A stretch of 64,000 bases of DNA, from assembly GCA_041281825.1 (NCBI GenBank), contig CP166298.1, forward strand, positions 3,844,001 to 3,908,000. Reading direction: 5' to 3'. The notes under the pieces are model-generated. The model saw only the letters and a list, made by a program, of their open reading frames with translations, was not told the origin of the DNA and searched no databases. Source of the stretch: Paenibacillus_D tarimensis_A (lineage in GTDB: Bacteria; Bacillota; Bacilli; Paenibacillales; Paenibacillaceae). The translations under genes and the position numbers were made by a program. Below, one piece after another: positions 1 through 8,986 of the stretch; position 1 is the first letter of the stretch; every line of letters starts with the position of its first letter.

Positions 1-87
1 GATCAGAAAGTGAGCGAATGTCCACTCATCGTTCAAAAACATCCACACAATTGCGATGATCAGGTTCAATACAATTTGAAATGCCAT
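1..87 (-). CDS. mrpE: MrpE, Na+/H+ antiporter subunit E (5' end only)
   Basis: Only the first 29 codons are present; the gene runs off the left edge. The peptide begins MAFQIVLNLIIAIVWMFLND, typical of the first membrane helix of MrpE/MnhE. The ATG at 87 follows an AAAGGAG Shine-Dalgarno (SD) sequence, and the mrpD stop (TAG, 95-97) lies 7 bp upstream, so it is the next gene of the mrp operon. In the family, MrpE supports assembly of the membrane antiporter complex. mrpF and mrpG would be expected beyond the window. Confidence 0.85.
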   Translation of the reverse strand, partial: MAFQIVLNLIIAIVWMFLNDEWTFAHFLI

Positions 88-94
88 GGCTTAT

Positions 95-1570
95 CTACTC
101 CTTTAACACCGCTTGGATGTATATTTGCGGATCGGCCAGCACTTCAGCCGCGGCTGAAATATAGGGGTACACCCATTCGGCGCATAGGCCGAGCAGCACG
201 GTTAGTACGGTCAAGAAGACGGATGGGCCAAGCATTCCGCCCGTGGAAGGAACCTTCTGAACGGAAGGCTTCTCCTCCCCCCAGAAGGCATGCATAAAAA
301 TCTTCATCATGGATAATAAAATGAGCAGCGAGGAAGCCAGCCCAATCCCCGTTATCCAATACCAGCCGGCTTCAAGCCCCCCGCGCACAATAAGCAGCTT
401 TCCTATAAATCCGCTAAGCGGCGGCACGCCGACCAGTGCCATTGCGGCGATAAAGAACAGCCAGCCTAGCAGCGGATGTCGTTTGATCAATCCGCCCATT
501 TCCGTCAGCTTCTCCGTACCGGCAACCGCTATCAACGTCCCGCCCAGCAGGAACAGGAGCGCTTTAACAATCATATCGTGGACAAGATAAAATACGGCGC
601 CTTCCAGTGCTGAACCGTTGGAAACGGCAAGACCGAAAACGACGAATCCGACACCGGCCACGATATTATAAATCAGTATCCGGTTGACATCGCTGTAAGC
701 GACCGCGCCGATCACGCCCAGAATCATCGTTGCGGCAGCCAGACCGCCGATGATCGTATGGGTTATACCTGGATCATGGTAAAAGATAAGCGTAAACGTG
801 CGAATAATCGCATATACACCGACCTTGGTCAGCAAACCGCCGAAAAGTGCAGTTACAACGGCCGGCGGCGCACTGTACGAGCCGGGCAGCCAGAAATAAA
901 GAAACAATCCCGCCTTCAAGCCGAATACGATGAGAAACAGCATCGCGATGACCGTCAGCATACCCCCCTGCCCCGCCTCCGCTACGCGCTGCGATAAATC
1001 CGCCATATTCAGCGTACCGGCTACGCCGTACAAGTAAGCGACCGCAGCGACAAACAGTGCGGACGAGATAATATTGACCAGAATGTATTTCACCGATTCC
1101 CGCAGCTGCCGCTTTGTCCCTCCAAGCACGATCAGCGCATAGGAGGAGATCAGCATCACTTCGAAGCAGACGAACAAATTGAATATATCACCGGTCAAAA
1201 ACGACCCCGTCACACCGACAAGTAAAAATTGGAAAAATGGATAAAAGTAATGCCTTTCTTTCTCTTCTCCAATCGTACGGAATGCATAAAAAAGACATGC
1301 CGAAGCGACGACAGTTGTCGTCAACACAAGCAGCGCCGCGAACATATCGGCAACAAAAACGATGCCGAACGGCGGCACCCATCCTCCCATAAACAACGTC
1401 TTTATGCCTTCCTGCCGGACGGTATGAACCAGATAGACCGCGACAGCCAAATTAGCCAGCGTTCCGAAGCCGCTGATCCACCGCTGCAGCAACAGCCGTT
1501 TCTGAAAAAACATGAGCACAACCGCCGTTAAGAGAGGAATTAAGAGCGGCAGCGCAACCAGATTACTCAT
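95..1570 (-). CDS. mrpD: MrpD, Na+/H+ antiporter subunit D
   Basis: 491 aa, polytopic throughout. It belongs to the complex-I NuoL/M/N-like antiporter family and is one of the two large ion-translocating subunits of the Mrp Na+(K+)/H+ antiporter, used for alkali and sodium tolerance. A glutamate at residue 137 (CFEVMLISS) sits where family members have their essential membrane carboxylate. The lysine-bearing helix near FGLKAGLFLYFWLPGSY and the PPLSGFIGK motif near the C-terminus are present. The start overlaps the end of mrpC by 8 bp, indicating translational coupling. Length is usual for the family. Confidence 0.95.
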   Translation of the reverse strand: MSNLVALPLLIPLLTAVVLMFFQKRLLLQRWISGFGTLANLAVAVYLVHTVRQEGIKTLFMGGWVPPFGIVFVADMFAALLVLTTTVVASACLFYAFRTIGEEKERHYFYPFFQFLLVGVTGSFLTGDIFNLFVCFEVMLISSYALIVLGGTKRQLRESVKYILVNIISSALFVAAVAYLYGVAGTLNMADLSQRVAEAGQGGMLTVIAMLFLIVFGLKAGLFLYFWLPGSYSAPPAVVTALFGGLLTKVGVYAIIRTFTLIFYHDPGITHTIIGGLAAATMILGVIGAVAYSDVNRILIYNIVAGVGFVVFGLAVSNGSALEGAVFYLVHDMIVKALLFLLGGTLIAVAGTEKLTEMGGLIKRHPLLGWLFFIAAMALVGVPPLSGFIGKLLIVRGGLEAGWYWITGIGLASSLLILLSMMKIFMHAFWGEEKPSVQKVPSTGGMLGPSVFLTVLTVLLGLCAEWVYPYISAAAEVLADPQIYIQAVLKE

Positions 1571-1901
1571 CGTCTCGTCCCCTTAATTGTTCCATATCGT
1601 CTGTTCCCAATTCCTGATAAGCCCGGTATGCAAGTACAAAAAAGAAGGAGGTTACGCCGAAGCTGATGACAATCGACGTAAGGATCAAGGCTTGCGGCAG
1701 CGGGTCCGTAAATGTGCCTGCCTTTTCCCCCAATAGCGGCGCGGCCCCTGTTTTGAGCCGCGACATCGTCAGCAACAGCAGGTGGACGCCGTGGCTGATC
1801 AGCGAGGTCCCTAAAATAATGCGCAGCAAGCTGCGTGAAAGAATCAAATAGGTGCCGACGGTAAACAGTACACCTACAGTAATAGACATGACGACTTCCA
1901 T
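1563..1901 (-). CDS. mrpC: MrpC, Na+/H+ antiporter subunit C
   Basis: 112 aa with three predicted membrane helices, homologous to NuoK of complex I. Visible family features are the SLLRIILGTSLISHGVHLLLL helix and the DPLPQALILTSIVISF segment, which is highly conserved in MrpC. It is a small membrane subunit required for activity of the Mrp complex. The gene lies 2 bp downstream of mrpB and overlaps mrpD by 8 bp. The C-terminus is a short acidic cytoplasmic tail. Confidence 0.95.
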   Translation of the reverse strand: MEVVMSITVGVLFTVGTYLILSRSLLRIILGTSLISHGVHLLLLTMSRLKTGAAPLLGEKAGTFTDPLPQALILTSIVISFGVTSFFFVLAYRAYQELGTDDMEQLRGRDDE

Positions 1902-1903
1902 CG

Positions 1904-2326
1904 CTATTGATCCTCCCCTATCGATAAGATGATCGTCATCGTAACCCCGACGACAGCCAGATAGACGCCCAGATCAAACAGCACTGCCGTCGCAAGCTCC
2001 GTTTTGCCTAACAGCGGCAAGTATTTGTAGTCGAAGGTGTGGCTCAGAAATGGCGCATCAAACAGAAACGAGCCGACGCCGGTCAGTATAGCGAGCATTA
2101 GCCCGGCTGCGGTAATGATCCGAAAATTGATCGGAATGACGGTGCAAATCGTCTCCAGATCGAACGCAAGCGCAAGCAATACGAGCGCGGCCGCCGTCAT
2201 CAGACCGCCGATAAAACCGCCGCCCGGATTGTTATGCCCCGCAAAAAACAAATACGCGGAGAAGGTGATGATAATGAATACGACAATCTTGGCAGCGCTT
2301 TGTAAGATGACATCATTGATTTTCAC
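1904..2326 (-). CDS. mrpB: MrpB, Na+/H+ antiporter subunit B
   Basis: 140 aa from the GTG at 2326, chosen because AAAGGAG lies 8 bp upstream and the protein then begins VKINDVILQ, as MrpB homologues do. The upstream ATG at 2359 would add 11 basic residues unlike the family. The signature FAGHNNPGGGFIGGL follows the first helix, and four membrane helices are expected. It is a small subunit of the Mrp antiporter. The 5' end overlaps mrpA by 14 bp. Confidence 0.93.
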   Translation of the reverse strand: MKINDVILQSAAKIVVFIIITFSAYLFFAGHNNPGGGFIGGLMTAAALVLLALAFDLETICTVIPINFRIITAAGLMLAILTGVGSFLFDAPFLSHTFDYKYLPLLGKTELATAVLFDLGVYLAVVGVTMTIILSIGEDQ

Positions 2327-4766
2327 CCGAAGCAACTCCTTTCGCTTTCCCCGTCTCATCTGCGTCAGCAGAGCGTTTGCCGTTCCGATCGCGAAGCTTG
2401 ATCATGGCGTAAATGCCGTACGATGCGATACCAAGCACCATGATTTCAAGCAAGGTATCAAATCCCCGGAAATCGACCAAGATGACATTGACCACATTTT
2501 TGCCGCCGCCGAGCGTGTAGCTTTCCTCCAGATAATAGTCGGAAATCGGAGCGAACAGACGGTTTCCAGTCACAGCCAGAGCAATCAGTGTAACAACGGC
2601 GCCGACGCCGACAGAGATGACCAGGTTCGTCATCCGGAAGGGAAGCTTGGACAGCTCCTTTCGTAGCTTCGGAAGGTGATAGAAGCATAATAGAAACAGA
2701 GTTACCGAAACGGTCTCCACAATCATCTGCGTTAATGCCAGGTCCGGCGCCCGGAAAATAACGAAGAACAGCGTCACGATATAACCGGCGGCCCCTACAA
2801 GAATAATCGCCGTCAGCCTCGAGCGTGCAAACGGCACGGCAATCGCCGCAATGGCAAGCACTGCCGCCAATACGATTTCATAGACAGTAAGCTCAGCATA
2901 CTCCGCGGCCTGGAAGCGGAACACATCCAGCTTCAGCAGCAAATACCCCAATAATGCAATCATCGTAGAAAATATATAGACCAGGTACTGCCTGATCGAT
3001 CCCCGCATATAAAAATCGGTAAAACGGAGCGACAGCCGCTCGAGCGAAACGAGGCCGTAATCGTAGATCCGGTTCAAGGTAAGCTTGCCCGGCAAAACGT
3101 CGTATATTTTCTGCCAGCGGTGTACGGTTAAAAAGAGAAGCGTACCGAGCGCGACTACGCCGATCGTCATATAGAGCTCCGTCGAAAAGCCGTGCCAAGC
3201 CGAAATTTTCACAATGAACTCATCTGCGAGCGACGGCAGAATGGAAACCATCGCCGGTTCAATGAGTGAATAAGAGAGCAAATTCGGAAACAGGAAAAAC
3301 ACAACGACCAGCGAGGCAAGCACGGTAGGAGAGAGCAGCATCCCAAGCGGCGCTTCGTGCGGCTTCTTGTCCAGCTTCTCTGGCTGATATTTCCCCGTAA
3401 ACGTCTTAAAAACGATAATCATGCTGTAAATAAATGTGAATATGCTTGCTATCCAGGCAACGACCGGGATGAATACGCCGAATGACTGAACATTGAAAAT
3501 ATCCAGCTTGGACGCATTCAATACCGCTGTAAAAAACATCTCCTTGCTCAGGAAGCCGTTAAACGGCGGCAGTCCGGCCATGGAGAAGGCTCCGATTAAC
3601 GCAAGGGTAAACGTGACCGGCATCAGCGACATCAGTCCGCCCAGCTTGCGGATATCGCGCGTCCCTGTTTCATGGTCGACGATACCAACCACCATAAACA
3701 GCGCTCCCTTAAACGTTGCATGGTTGATCAGGTGAAATACCGCTGCAGTTATTGCCGCCGCATGAATGTCGGATTGCTCGCCGTGCCCGTAATAAACGGC
3801 CGCCGAACCGAGACCTAGCAAGGACATGATCAAGCCAAGCTGGCTCACAGTAGAGAAGGCGAGTATCGATTTGAGGTCGGTTTGCTTTACGGCGGAATAA
3901 GATCCCCAGAGCAGAGTAGCAAGTCCGACACCCGACACAAGCCAAAACCACACCTGATCTCCGGCGAACACCGGACTCATTCTGGCTACAAGATAGATGC
4001 CCGCTTTAACCATTGTTGCGGAATGAAGATAGGCGCTGACCGGCGTCGGCGCTTCCATCGCATCTGGCAGCCAGATATGAAACGGAAACTGCGCAGACTT
4101 CGTGAAGGCGCCGAGCAAAATCAACACCATTGCCGGCAGGAATAACTGATGTGAAGCGATCTCGCCCACACCGGAAATCATTTCTCGCACACTAAAGGTG
4201 CCTGTCATGATATACAGCAATATAATGCCCGCAAGCATTGCAAATCCGCCGAAGACGGTAATCAGCATCGATTTCTGTGCGCCGTATCTCGATTTTTCAC
4301 GCTTATACCAGAAAGCGATCAAGAGGAATGACGACAGACTTGTTAATTCCCAAAAGCCGTACAGTACGATCATATTGTCGGACAGGACAACGCCGAGCAT
4401 GGCACCCATAAACATTAGCAGATAAACATAAAACCGGTGAATCGCTTCCTTGTCCTTATACAAATAATAAATGGAGTAGAGCACAACAAGCGAACCGATC
4501 CCGGTAATAAGCAGGGAGAATAGTAAGCTTAAGCCGTCTAAATAAACGGTAAAATGAATGTCGAGCGAGGATATCCAAGGTATCGATTCAATGCTGACCG
4601 TTCCATTCTGGTTATCCGGAATGCTCATCAGAAAATAAACAAACAACAATACGGGTACGGGCAGCACGAACCATCCCGTATGGATCCGGTTTATGTATTT
4701 GTACAGCAGCGGTACGAATACCGCAAATGCAAACGGCAGCAAAATTGCAGCATGAAGCAAAGACAA
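2313..4766 (-). CDS. mrpA: MrpA, Na+/H+ antiporter subunit A
   Basis: 817 aa, the largest Mrp subunit. Residues ~1-500 are the NuoL-like antiporter domain; ~620-790 are the MrpA C-terminal (MrpB-like, DUF4040) domain. Key residues are in the family positions: Glu140 in GFWELTSLSSF and Lys223 in GAFTKSAQFPFHIWLPDAM. Translation starts at a TTG (4766) behind GATGGGGG; no ATG start fits. It is the first gene of the operon, with a 263-bp intergenic region upstream. Together with MrpB-G it would exchange cytoplasmic Na+ for external protons. Confidence 0.95.
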   Translation of the reverse strand: MSLLHAAILLPFAFAVFVPLLYKYINRIHTGWFVLPVPVLLFVYFLMSIPDNQNGTVSIESIPWISSLDIHFTVYLDGLSLLFSLLITGIGSLVVLYSIYYLYKDKEAIHRFYVYLLMFMGAMLGVVLSDNMIVLYGFWELTSLSSFLLIAFWYKREKSRYGAQKSMLITVFGGFAMLAGIILLYIMTGTFSVREMISGVGEIASHQLFLPAMVLILLGAFTKSAQFPFHIWLPDAMEAPTPVSAYLHSATMVKAGIYLVARMSPVFAGDQVWFWLVSGVGLATLLWGSYSAVKQTDLKSILAFSTVSQLGLIMSLLGLGSAAVYYGHGEQSDIHAAAITAAVFHLINHATFKGALFMVVGIVDHETGTRDIRKLGGLMSLMPVTFTLALIGAFSMAGLPPFNGFLSKEMFFTAVLNASKLDIFNVQSFGVFIPVVAWIASIFTFIYSMIIVFKTFTGKYQPEKLDKKPHEAPLGMLLSPTVLASLVVVFFLFPNLLSYSLIEPAMVSILPSLADEFIVKISAWHGFSTELYMTIGVVALGTLLFLTVHRWQKIYDVLPGKLTLNRIYDYGLVSLERLSLRFTDFYMRGSIRQYLVYIFSTMIALLGYLLLKLDVFRFQAAEYAELTVYEIVLAAVLAIAAIAVPFARSRLTAIILVGAAGYIVTLFFVIFRAPDLALTQMIVETVSVTLFLLCFYHLPKLRKELSKLPFRMTNLVISVGVGAVVTLIALAVTGNRLFAPISDYYLEESYTLGGGKNVVNVILVDFRGFDTLLEIMVLGIASYGIYAMIKLRDRNGKRSADADETGKAKGVASGENQ

Positions 4767-4848
4767 CCGTCATACCCCCATCCGAAAATTTGTGCAAGAT
4801 CTTAACCAACTCAATGAATAAACATCCGTCGAAAACAAACCATTGTCA

Positions 4849-4878
4849 ATTATACCCGAATCATCCGACAAATTTAAC
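4849..4878 (-). promoter_or_regulatory. Putative mrp operon promoter
   Basis: On the minus strand, 83 bp upstream of the mrpA TTG, a TATAAT-like box (4849-4854) overlaps GGGTAT (4852-4857), which is separated by 15 bp from GTTAAA (4873-4878). No good sigma-A -35 box lies at 17 bp. The GTTAAA-N15-GGGTAT arrangement resembles general-stress (SigB-type) promoters, but a sigma-A promoter with a weak -35 is equally possible. Confidence 0.35.
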
Positions 4879-5029
4879 CTTCTTCTGACAAAAGATCGTT
4901 TTTCGTAATATTTTCTAGTATGCACTAAACCGTTTATCGGGCAACCGTATTAAATCGGTGCAATTATGACCATCCTATGAATAGATAACCGCTAGCGGAA
5001 TAGTCGGATTTACCAAGGAGTGGATACCC

Positions 5030-5314
5030 GTGATCATGAAAAAAGCGACTGCTTGCGCCGCCGTTTTCGCTCTATTGCTTCTATTGGGCTGGCAGGCCGA
5101 TCGTAGAATTCCTTCAGGCTCTTCTAACATTGAAGAACGCCCCGAGGGGCAGCCACACTTGCAGCAATTGAAAATATCCCGATATGACGGCTTTAGACCT
5201 CGTGAATATGTGCGTATGATCCGGTACGGCGAACAATTATCTCCGGACAAGAACCGGATTGAACCGGAGGAAAGCGAGCCTGACCGGAGCCTATCCCCCT
5301 CCAATACGTATTAA
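5030..5314 (+). CDS. Small secreted or membrane-anchored protein, unknown function
   Basis: 94 aa, not recognised. Residues 4-20 (KKATACAAVFALLLLLG) form a basic-then-hydrophobic signal or anchor helix; the remaining ~70 residues are polar and rich in charged residues, Pro and Ser, with no recognised domain. The GTG at 5030 is preferred because AAGGAG lies 9 bp upstream; the ATG at 5036 is 15 bp away. The gene diverges from mrpA and is followed by a hairpin shared with the convergent hydrolase gene. Real expression is likely but unproven. Confidence 0.55.
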   Translation: MIMKKATACAAVFALLLLLGWQADRRIPSGSSNIEERPEGQPHLQQLKISRYDGFRPREYVRMIRYGEQLSPDKNRIEPEESEPDRSLSPSNTY

Positions 5315-5354
5315 TGGATGAAAAGTTTCAAAAAATCGACTCCACGCAATGGAA

Positions 5355-5387
5355 AAGGCTTAGAGATCTTCCCGATTTCTAAGCCTT
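5355..5387. terminator. Bidirectional terminator hairpin
   Basis: A 10-bp perfect stem (AAGGCTTAGA / TCTAAGCCTT) with a 13-nt loop lies between the convergent ends of the small secreted protein gene (stop 5314) and the alpha/beta hydrolase gene (stop 5409). The T-run is short on both strands (TTTTCC on the minus strand), so efficiency is uncertain. Confidence 0.6.
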
Positions 5388-5408
5388 CATTTATCGGCGC
5401 CTGGACGG

Positions 5409-6296
5409 TTACTCTGTATAAATCCGCGGTTGTTCGAAATCTGTTTGTTGTTCGGCGTAAGCGGCGGTCACCCAGTCCGGTGCCTCAACTGCCGCGTTTT
5501 CTTCCTTCTTCCGATGCAACCGGTCTTCCTGGGTCCGGATCCACTCCCGGATCGCTTCGTTCATTGCATCAGCCGCTTTGGTCGGCAGCTGATGCTTCTC
5601 CTTTCTAAAAATCATCAATTCATAATGAGGCAGCTTCTCCTGCAGTTTTTTTCGGTATCGCGTGAAACCCCGGTCCTTTTGTCCATATAGCAGCAATACG
5701 GGCGCTTTGATACGGGTCAAGCTTTTCGTACAATTGTAAGTCAAGCTGTACTTGTAGTACTGATGAATATTTTTCGTATTGCCTCGAACGGTTTCACCCA
5801 GCAGCTTGCCAAAGGTTTTCAGATTATCCGAATTACCGAGTGTAATGCCGAGCATAAGCATTCTTAACACCATTCGATATTTAGACAATCCGATTGCGGC
5901 ACGAATCCGATTCTTGAGGATAAAATCGCTGACCTCGGACATCGCGCTTACAAGAATGCCCCCTCTGAAGCGTTCAGGGGAGCGCAGCATTGCTTCCAAG
6001 GCAATCGAGCCCCCGGTCGAATATCCGCATAAATAGGCTTCCTTTATATTCAGCCGGTCCAGCAGTCTCACAATATCGTCGACAATCAGCTCATATGTAA
6101 CCGGAACTAATGATCTCCCGCTCTTGCCGTGACCGCGTATGTCGAAGGTTATGATTTGAAAATCAGCCGCAAGCCGCATCTGCTGATACCGGAAATTTTC
6201 GCTTGTAAGTAAAGGCGGATGAATAAATACAATTGGCACGCCTTCTCCTTGAGTTCTATAATACATTAATGCCCCGTTAATATTCTCCAATGGCAT
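5409..6296 (-). CDS. Alpha/beta-fold hydrolase
   Basis: 295 aa, alpha/beta hydrolase superfamily, probably cytoplasmic. The catalytic triad is visible: nucleophile Ser93 in GYSTGGS, Asp208 in LYGQKDRGF, and His235 in RKEKHQLP. The oxyanion-hole motif is the unusual HPPL (residues 26-29). The FDIRGHGKSG block (~51-60) is typical of esterase and haloperoxidase-like members. A charged, low-complexity C-terminal tail of ~40 residues follows the core. The substrate cannot be told from sequence. SD GGGAG lies 11 bp before the ATG. It appears monocistronic. Confidence 0.85.
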   Translation of the reverse strand: MPLENINGALMYYRTQGEGVPIVFIHPPLLTSENFRYQQMRLAADFQIITFDIRGHGKSGRSLVPVTYELIVDDIVRLLDRLNIKEAYLCGYSTGGSIALEAMLRSPERFRGGILVSAMSEVSDFILKNRIRAAIGLSKYRMVLRMLMLGITLGNSDNLKTFGKLLGETVRGNTKNIHQYYKYSLTYNCTKSLTRIKAPVLLLYGQKDRGFTRYRKKLQEKLPHYELMIFRKEKHQLPTKAADAMNEAIREWIRTQEDRLHRKKEENAAVEAPDWVTAAYAEQQTDFEQPRIYTE

Positions 6297-6377
6297 GGTT
6301 GTTGTACTCCCTTTATTTCAAGGTTATTTACCATACTTTACCCTGCCCTGTCCATATTTATGAATGTTGTTTAAACC

Positions 6378-6405
6378 AAATAAAAACGGCGGCATATGCC
6401 ACCGT
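6378..6405 (-). terminator. Rho-independent terminator after yajC
   Basis: On the minus strand, ACGGTGGCATATGCCGCCGT forms a near-perfect self-complementary stem (one G-T pair type mismatch per arm) followed by TTTTTATTT. It sits 11 bp downstream of the yajC stop and closes the queA-tgt-yajC transcript. Confidence 0.85.
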
Positions 6406-6416
6406 CAGGGTCGTAC

Positions 6417-6728
6417 TTATTCAGCCGCCGCAGCAGAGCTCGAAACCGTATTAATCGCACTGCGGTCGAAGGTCATCTTCGTAGCGTCGTTTACTCGGAG
6501 CACGACAATATCGTCGGTAATCTCCAGAATTGTTCCATGCAAGCCTCCGATTGTGACGACTTTGTCGCCTTTCTTCAGCTGGTTCAGCATCTGGCTCCGC
6601 TGCTTTTGTTTCTTTTGCTGCGGGCGAATCAACAGAAAATAAAATACGGCGAACATCAATACAAACGGCATGATCATTCCCCAAAAATTGGTGCCGCCTG
6701 TCCCTCCATCAGTCGCTATCCACAACAT
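6417..6728 (-). CDS. yajC: YajC, preprotein translocase accessory subunit
   Basis: 103 aa. One N-terminal membrane helix (~17-35, ending in YFLLIRPQQKKQKQR) is followed by a small cytoplasmic domain containing LKKGDKVVTIGGLHGTI, the YajC signature. YajC associates with the SecDF part of the Sec translocon. The ATG at 6728 has an excellent SD (AAAGGGGGG). The gene follows tgt by 15 bp, the conserved queA-tgt-yajC order. The C-terminus is a run of Ser and Ala. Confidence 0.95.
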   Translation of the reverse strand: MLWIATDGGTGGTNFWGMIMPFVLMFAVFYFLLIRPQQKKQKQRSQMLNQLKKGDKVVTIGGLHGTILEITDDIVVLRVNDATKMTFDRSAINTVSSSAAAAE

Positions 6729-6743
6729 GGTTTATCCCCCCTT

Positions 6744-7877
6744 TCAAAATCCTCTCTCATTATCATACAGTCCGTACTTGGTGAAGAAAGCGTCCCGGAA
6801 ATCTAACAGCCGGTCTTCCGCAATCGCCTGCCGTACGTCCCTCATGAGCTGTAATAAAAAGTACAGATTGTGATACGTGGTCAATCGGATGCCGAACGTC
6901 TCGTCCGCTTTAAGCAAATGACGGATGTAAGCCCGCGAGTAATTCGTGCAGGTATAACAGCCGCATTCCGGATCGATCGGGCCGAAATCGCTTGCGTATT
7001 TCGCATTGCGAACGACAAGGCGCCCTCTGCTTGTCATCGTTGTCCCGTTTCTTGCAATCCGCGTGGGCAGGACACAGTCGAACATATCGATACCGCGAAT
7101 GGATCCTTCCAGCAGCGCATCCGGAGAACCGACACCCATCAGGTATCTCGGTTTGCCGGCCGGGAGCAGCGGAACGGTATAATCAAGCACCTCGTACATG
7201 ATTTCCTTCGGCTCGCCCACGCTTAGTCCACCAATAGCATACCCCGGGAAATCCATGGAAGTCAACTCTATCGCGCTTTGCCTTCTTAAATCCTCATACA
7301 TGCCTCCCTGAACGATGGCGAACAACGCTTGTTCATTCGGACGTTTATGCGAATTCAGACACCGCTCCGCCCAGCGGGTCGTTCTCTCCAGCGACTGTTT
7401 GACATATCCGTGCTCCGCCGGGTGGGGAGGGCATTCGTCAAACGCCATCATAATATCCGAGCCGAGCGCGTTCTGGATCTCCATCGCCTTCTCAGGCGAA
7501 ATGAACAGCTTATCCCCGTTTAGATGCGAACGAAACTCAACGCCTTCCTCCGATATTTTGCGCATATTGCTTAAACTGAACACTTGAAAGCCGCCGCTGT
7601 CGGTTAGGATCGGCCGGTTCCAATTCATAAATTTGTGCAGACCGCCGGCTTGACCGATCAGCTCGTGTCCGGGACGAAGGAACAAATGATACGTATTGCT
7701 CAAAATAATGTGCGCATCCATCGTTTTCAATTCTTCCGGACTTAACGTTTTAACGGTTGCTTGCGTACCTACGGGCATAAAGGCCGGCGTGTCGATGACG
7801 CCATGCGGCGTATGAAGTCGCCCAAGCCTTGCGCCCGATTGTTTACAGCTTTTAATAAATTCGTATTTGATCGCCAC
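6744..7877 (-). CDS. tgt: tRNA-guanine transglycosylase (queuine tRNA-ribosyltransferase)
   Basis: 377 aa TIM-barrel enzyme that exchanges guanine 34 of GUN-anticodon tRNAs for preQ1 in queuosine synthesis. Visible features are DSGGFQVFSL with the catalytic proton acceptor Asp, DECPPHPA, the nucleophile Asp region in RGIDMFDCVLPTR, and the zinc site ECGCYTCTNYSRAYIRHL. The start is GTG (7877) with a modest GGATGAG SD. It lies 55 bp downstream of queA, the next enzyme in the pathway. Confidence 0.97.
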   Translation of the reverse strand: MAIKYEFIKSCKQSGARLGRLHTPHGVIDTPAFMPVGTQATVKTLSPEELKTMDAHIILSNTYHLFLRPGHELIGQAGGLHKFMNWNRPILTDSGGFQVFSLSNMRKISEEGVEFRSHLNGDKLFISPEKAMEIQNALGSDIMMAFDECPPHPAEHGYVKQSLERTTRWAERCLNSHKRPNEQALFAIVQGGMYEDLRRQSAIELTSMDFPGYAIGGLSVGEPKEIMYEVLDYTVPLLPAGKPRYLMGVGSPDALLEGSIRGIDMFDCVLPTRIARNGTTMTSRGRLVVRNAKYASDFGPIDPECGCYTCTNYSRAYIRHLLKADETFGIRLTTYHNLYFLLQLMRDVRQAIAEDRLLDFRDAFFTKYGLYDNERGF

Positions 7878-7932
7878 GATTCACTCATCCAATCATCCTA
7901 GAAGTCACAGTATTAAATCCACTTCTTTACTG

Positions 7933-8979
7933 CTAATAGATAAACATTGCATCGCCAAAACTGAAAAACCGGTATTCCCGCTCGATCGCCTCATGGTAGG
8001 CTTTCATGATCGTGTCACGACCCGCAAGTGCACTGACGAGCATAACAAGCGTCGATTTCGGAAGATGGAAATTCGTTAACAGCGCATCAACGATCCGGAA
8101 TTGATAACCCGGATAGATAAAAATATTCGTCCAGCCGCTGCAGCCTTTGATGTCCTCGCCTTCAAACCGCTTCGCCACCGTCTCCAGCGTCCTTAACGAG
8201 GTCGTCCCGACCGCTACGACCCGGCCTCCCCGCTGCTTTGTATTCCGGATGATGCGGGCGTTGTCGTCGTCCAGCACATAGTATTCCTCATGCATCACAT
8301 GCTCTTCTACAGTCTCTGCGGACATCGGACGGAAGGTTCCGATTCCGACATGAAGCGTCACATAAGCCAGCTCAATGCCTTTCTCATGAAGAATCCGTAA
8401 GTAGGAATCCGTAAAATGAAGCCCCGCAGTAGGAGCCGCAGCCGACCCCTCATGCTTGGCGTAGACCGTCTGATAACGTTCCTTATCCTCCAGACGCATA
8501 TGGATATACGGCGGGAGCGGCATATCGCCCAGCTTGTCAAGGAGCTCATTAAATATCCCCTCATACTGAAACGTCACGATCCTTGCGCCCATTTCTCCTT
8601 CCGATTCAACCTTGGCGCGAAGCAAAGGGGTCCCGTGGCCGTTGTCTCCGAACCATACTTCGGTCCCCGTTTTTAACCTTTTCGCCGGTTTGGCGAGCGT
8701 TTCCCAACGGTTGTCCGCAAGCTGCTTGATCAAAAGCAGTTCGATTCGGGCGCCCGTATCCGGTTTAACGCCGAGCAATCTGGCCGGAAGCACCCGGGTA
8801 TTATTTAATACAAGTGTATCCCCCGGATTCAATACATCGATAAGATCCGTAAAAGTCCGATGATCGATCTCCCCTGTCCTGCGGTTCAACATGAGTAGCC
8901 TTGATGCGGTACGTTCAGTCAGAGGCGTCTGTGCAATAAGCCGCTCCGGCAGCTCAAAATCAAATTCTTCAACTCTCAT
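7933..8979 (-). CDS. queA: S-adenosylmethionine:tRNA ribosyltransferase-isomerase
   Basis: 348 aa. QueA transfers and isomerises the ribosyl moiety of AdoMet onto preQ1-tRNA to give epoxyqueuosine-tRNA. Typical blocks are FDFELPERLIAQTP at the N-terminus, TAGLHFT, HVGIGTFRP, and TNFHLPKSTLVMLVSALAG near the C-terminus. The ATG at 8979 gives the family-typical start MRVEEFDF behind AAGGA; an upstream TTG at 9000 would overlap the preceding gene and adds nothing conserved. Its stop-to-start gap from the SpoIID-like gene is 7 bp. Confidence 0.96.
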   Translation of the reverse strand: MRVEEFDFELPERLIAQTPLTERTASRLLMLNRRTGEIDHRTFTDLIDVLNPGDTLVLNNTRVLPARLLGVKPDTGARIELLLIKQLADNRWETLAKPAKRLKTGTEVWFGDNGHGTPLLRAKVESEGEMGARIVTFQYEGIFNELLDKLGDMPLPPYIHMRLEDKERYQTVYAKHEGSAAAPTAGLHFTDSYLRILHEKGIELAYVTLHVGIGTFRPMSAETVEEHVMHEEYYVLDDDNARIIRNTKQRGGRVVAVGTTSLRTLETVAKRFEGEDIKGCSGWTNIFIYPGYQFRIVDALLTNFHLPKSTLVMLVSALAGRDTIMKAYHEAIEREYRFFSFGDAMFIY

Positions 8980-8986
8980 AGATGTG

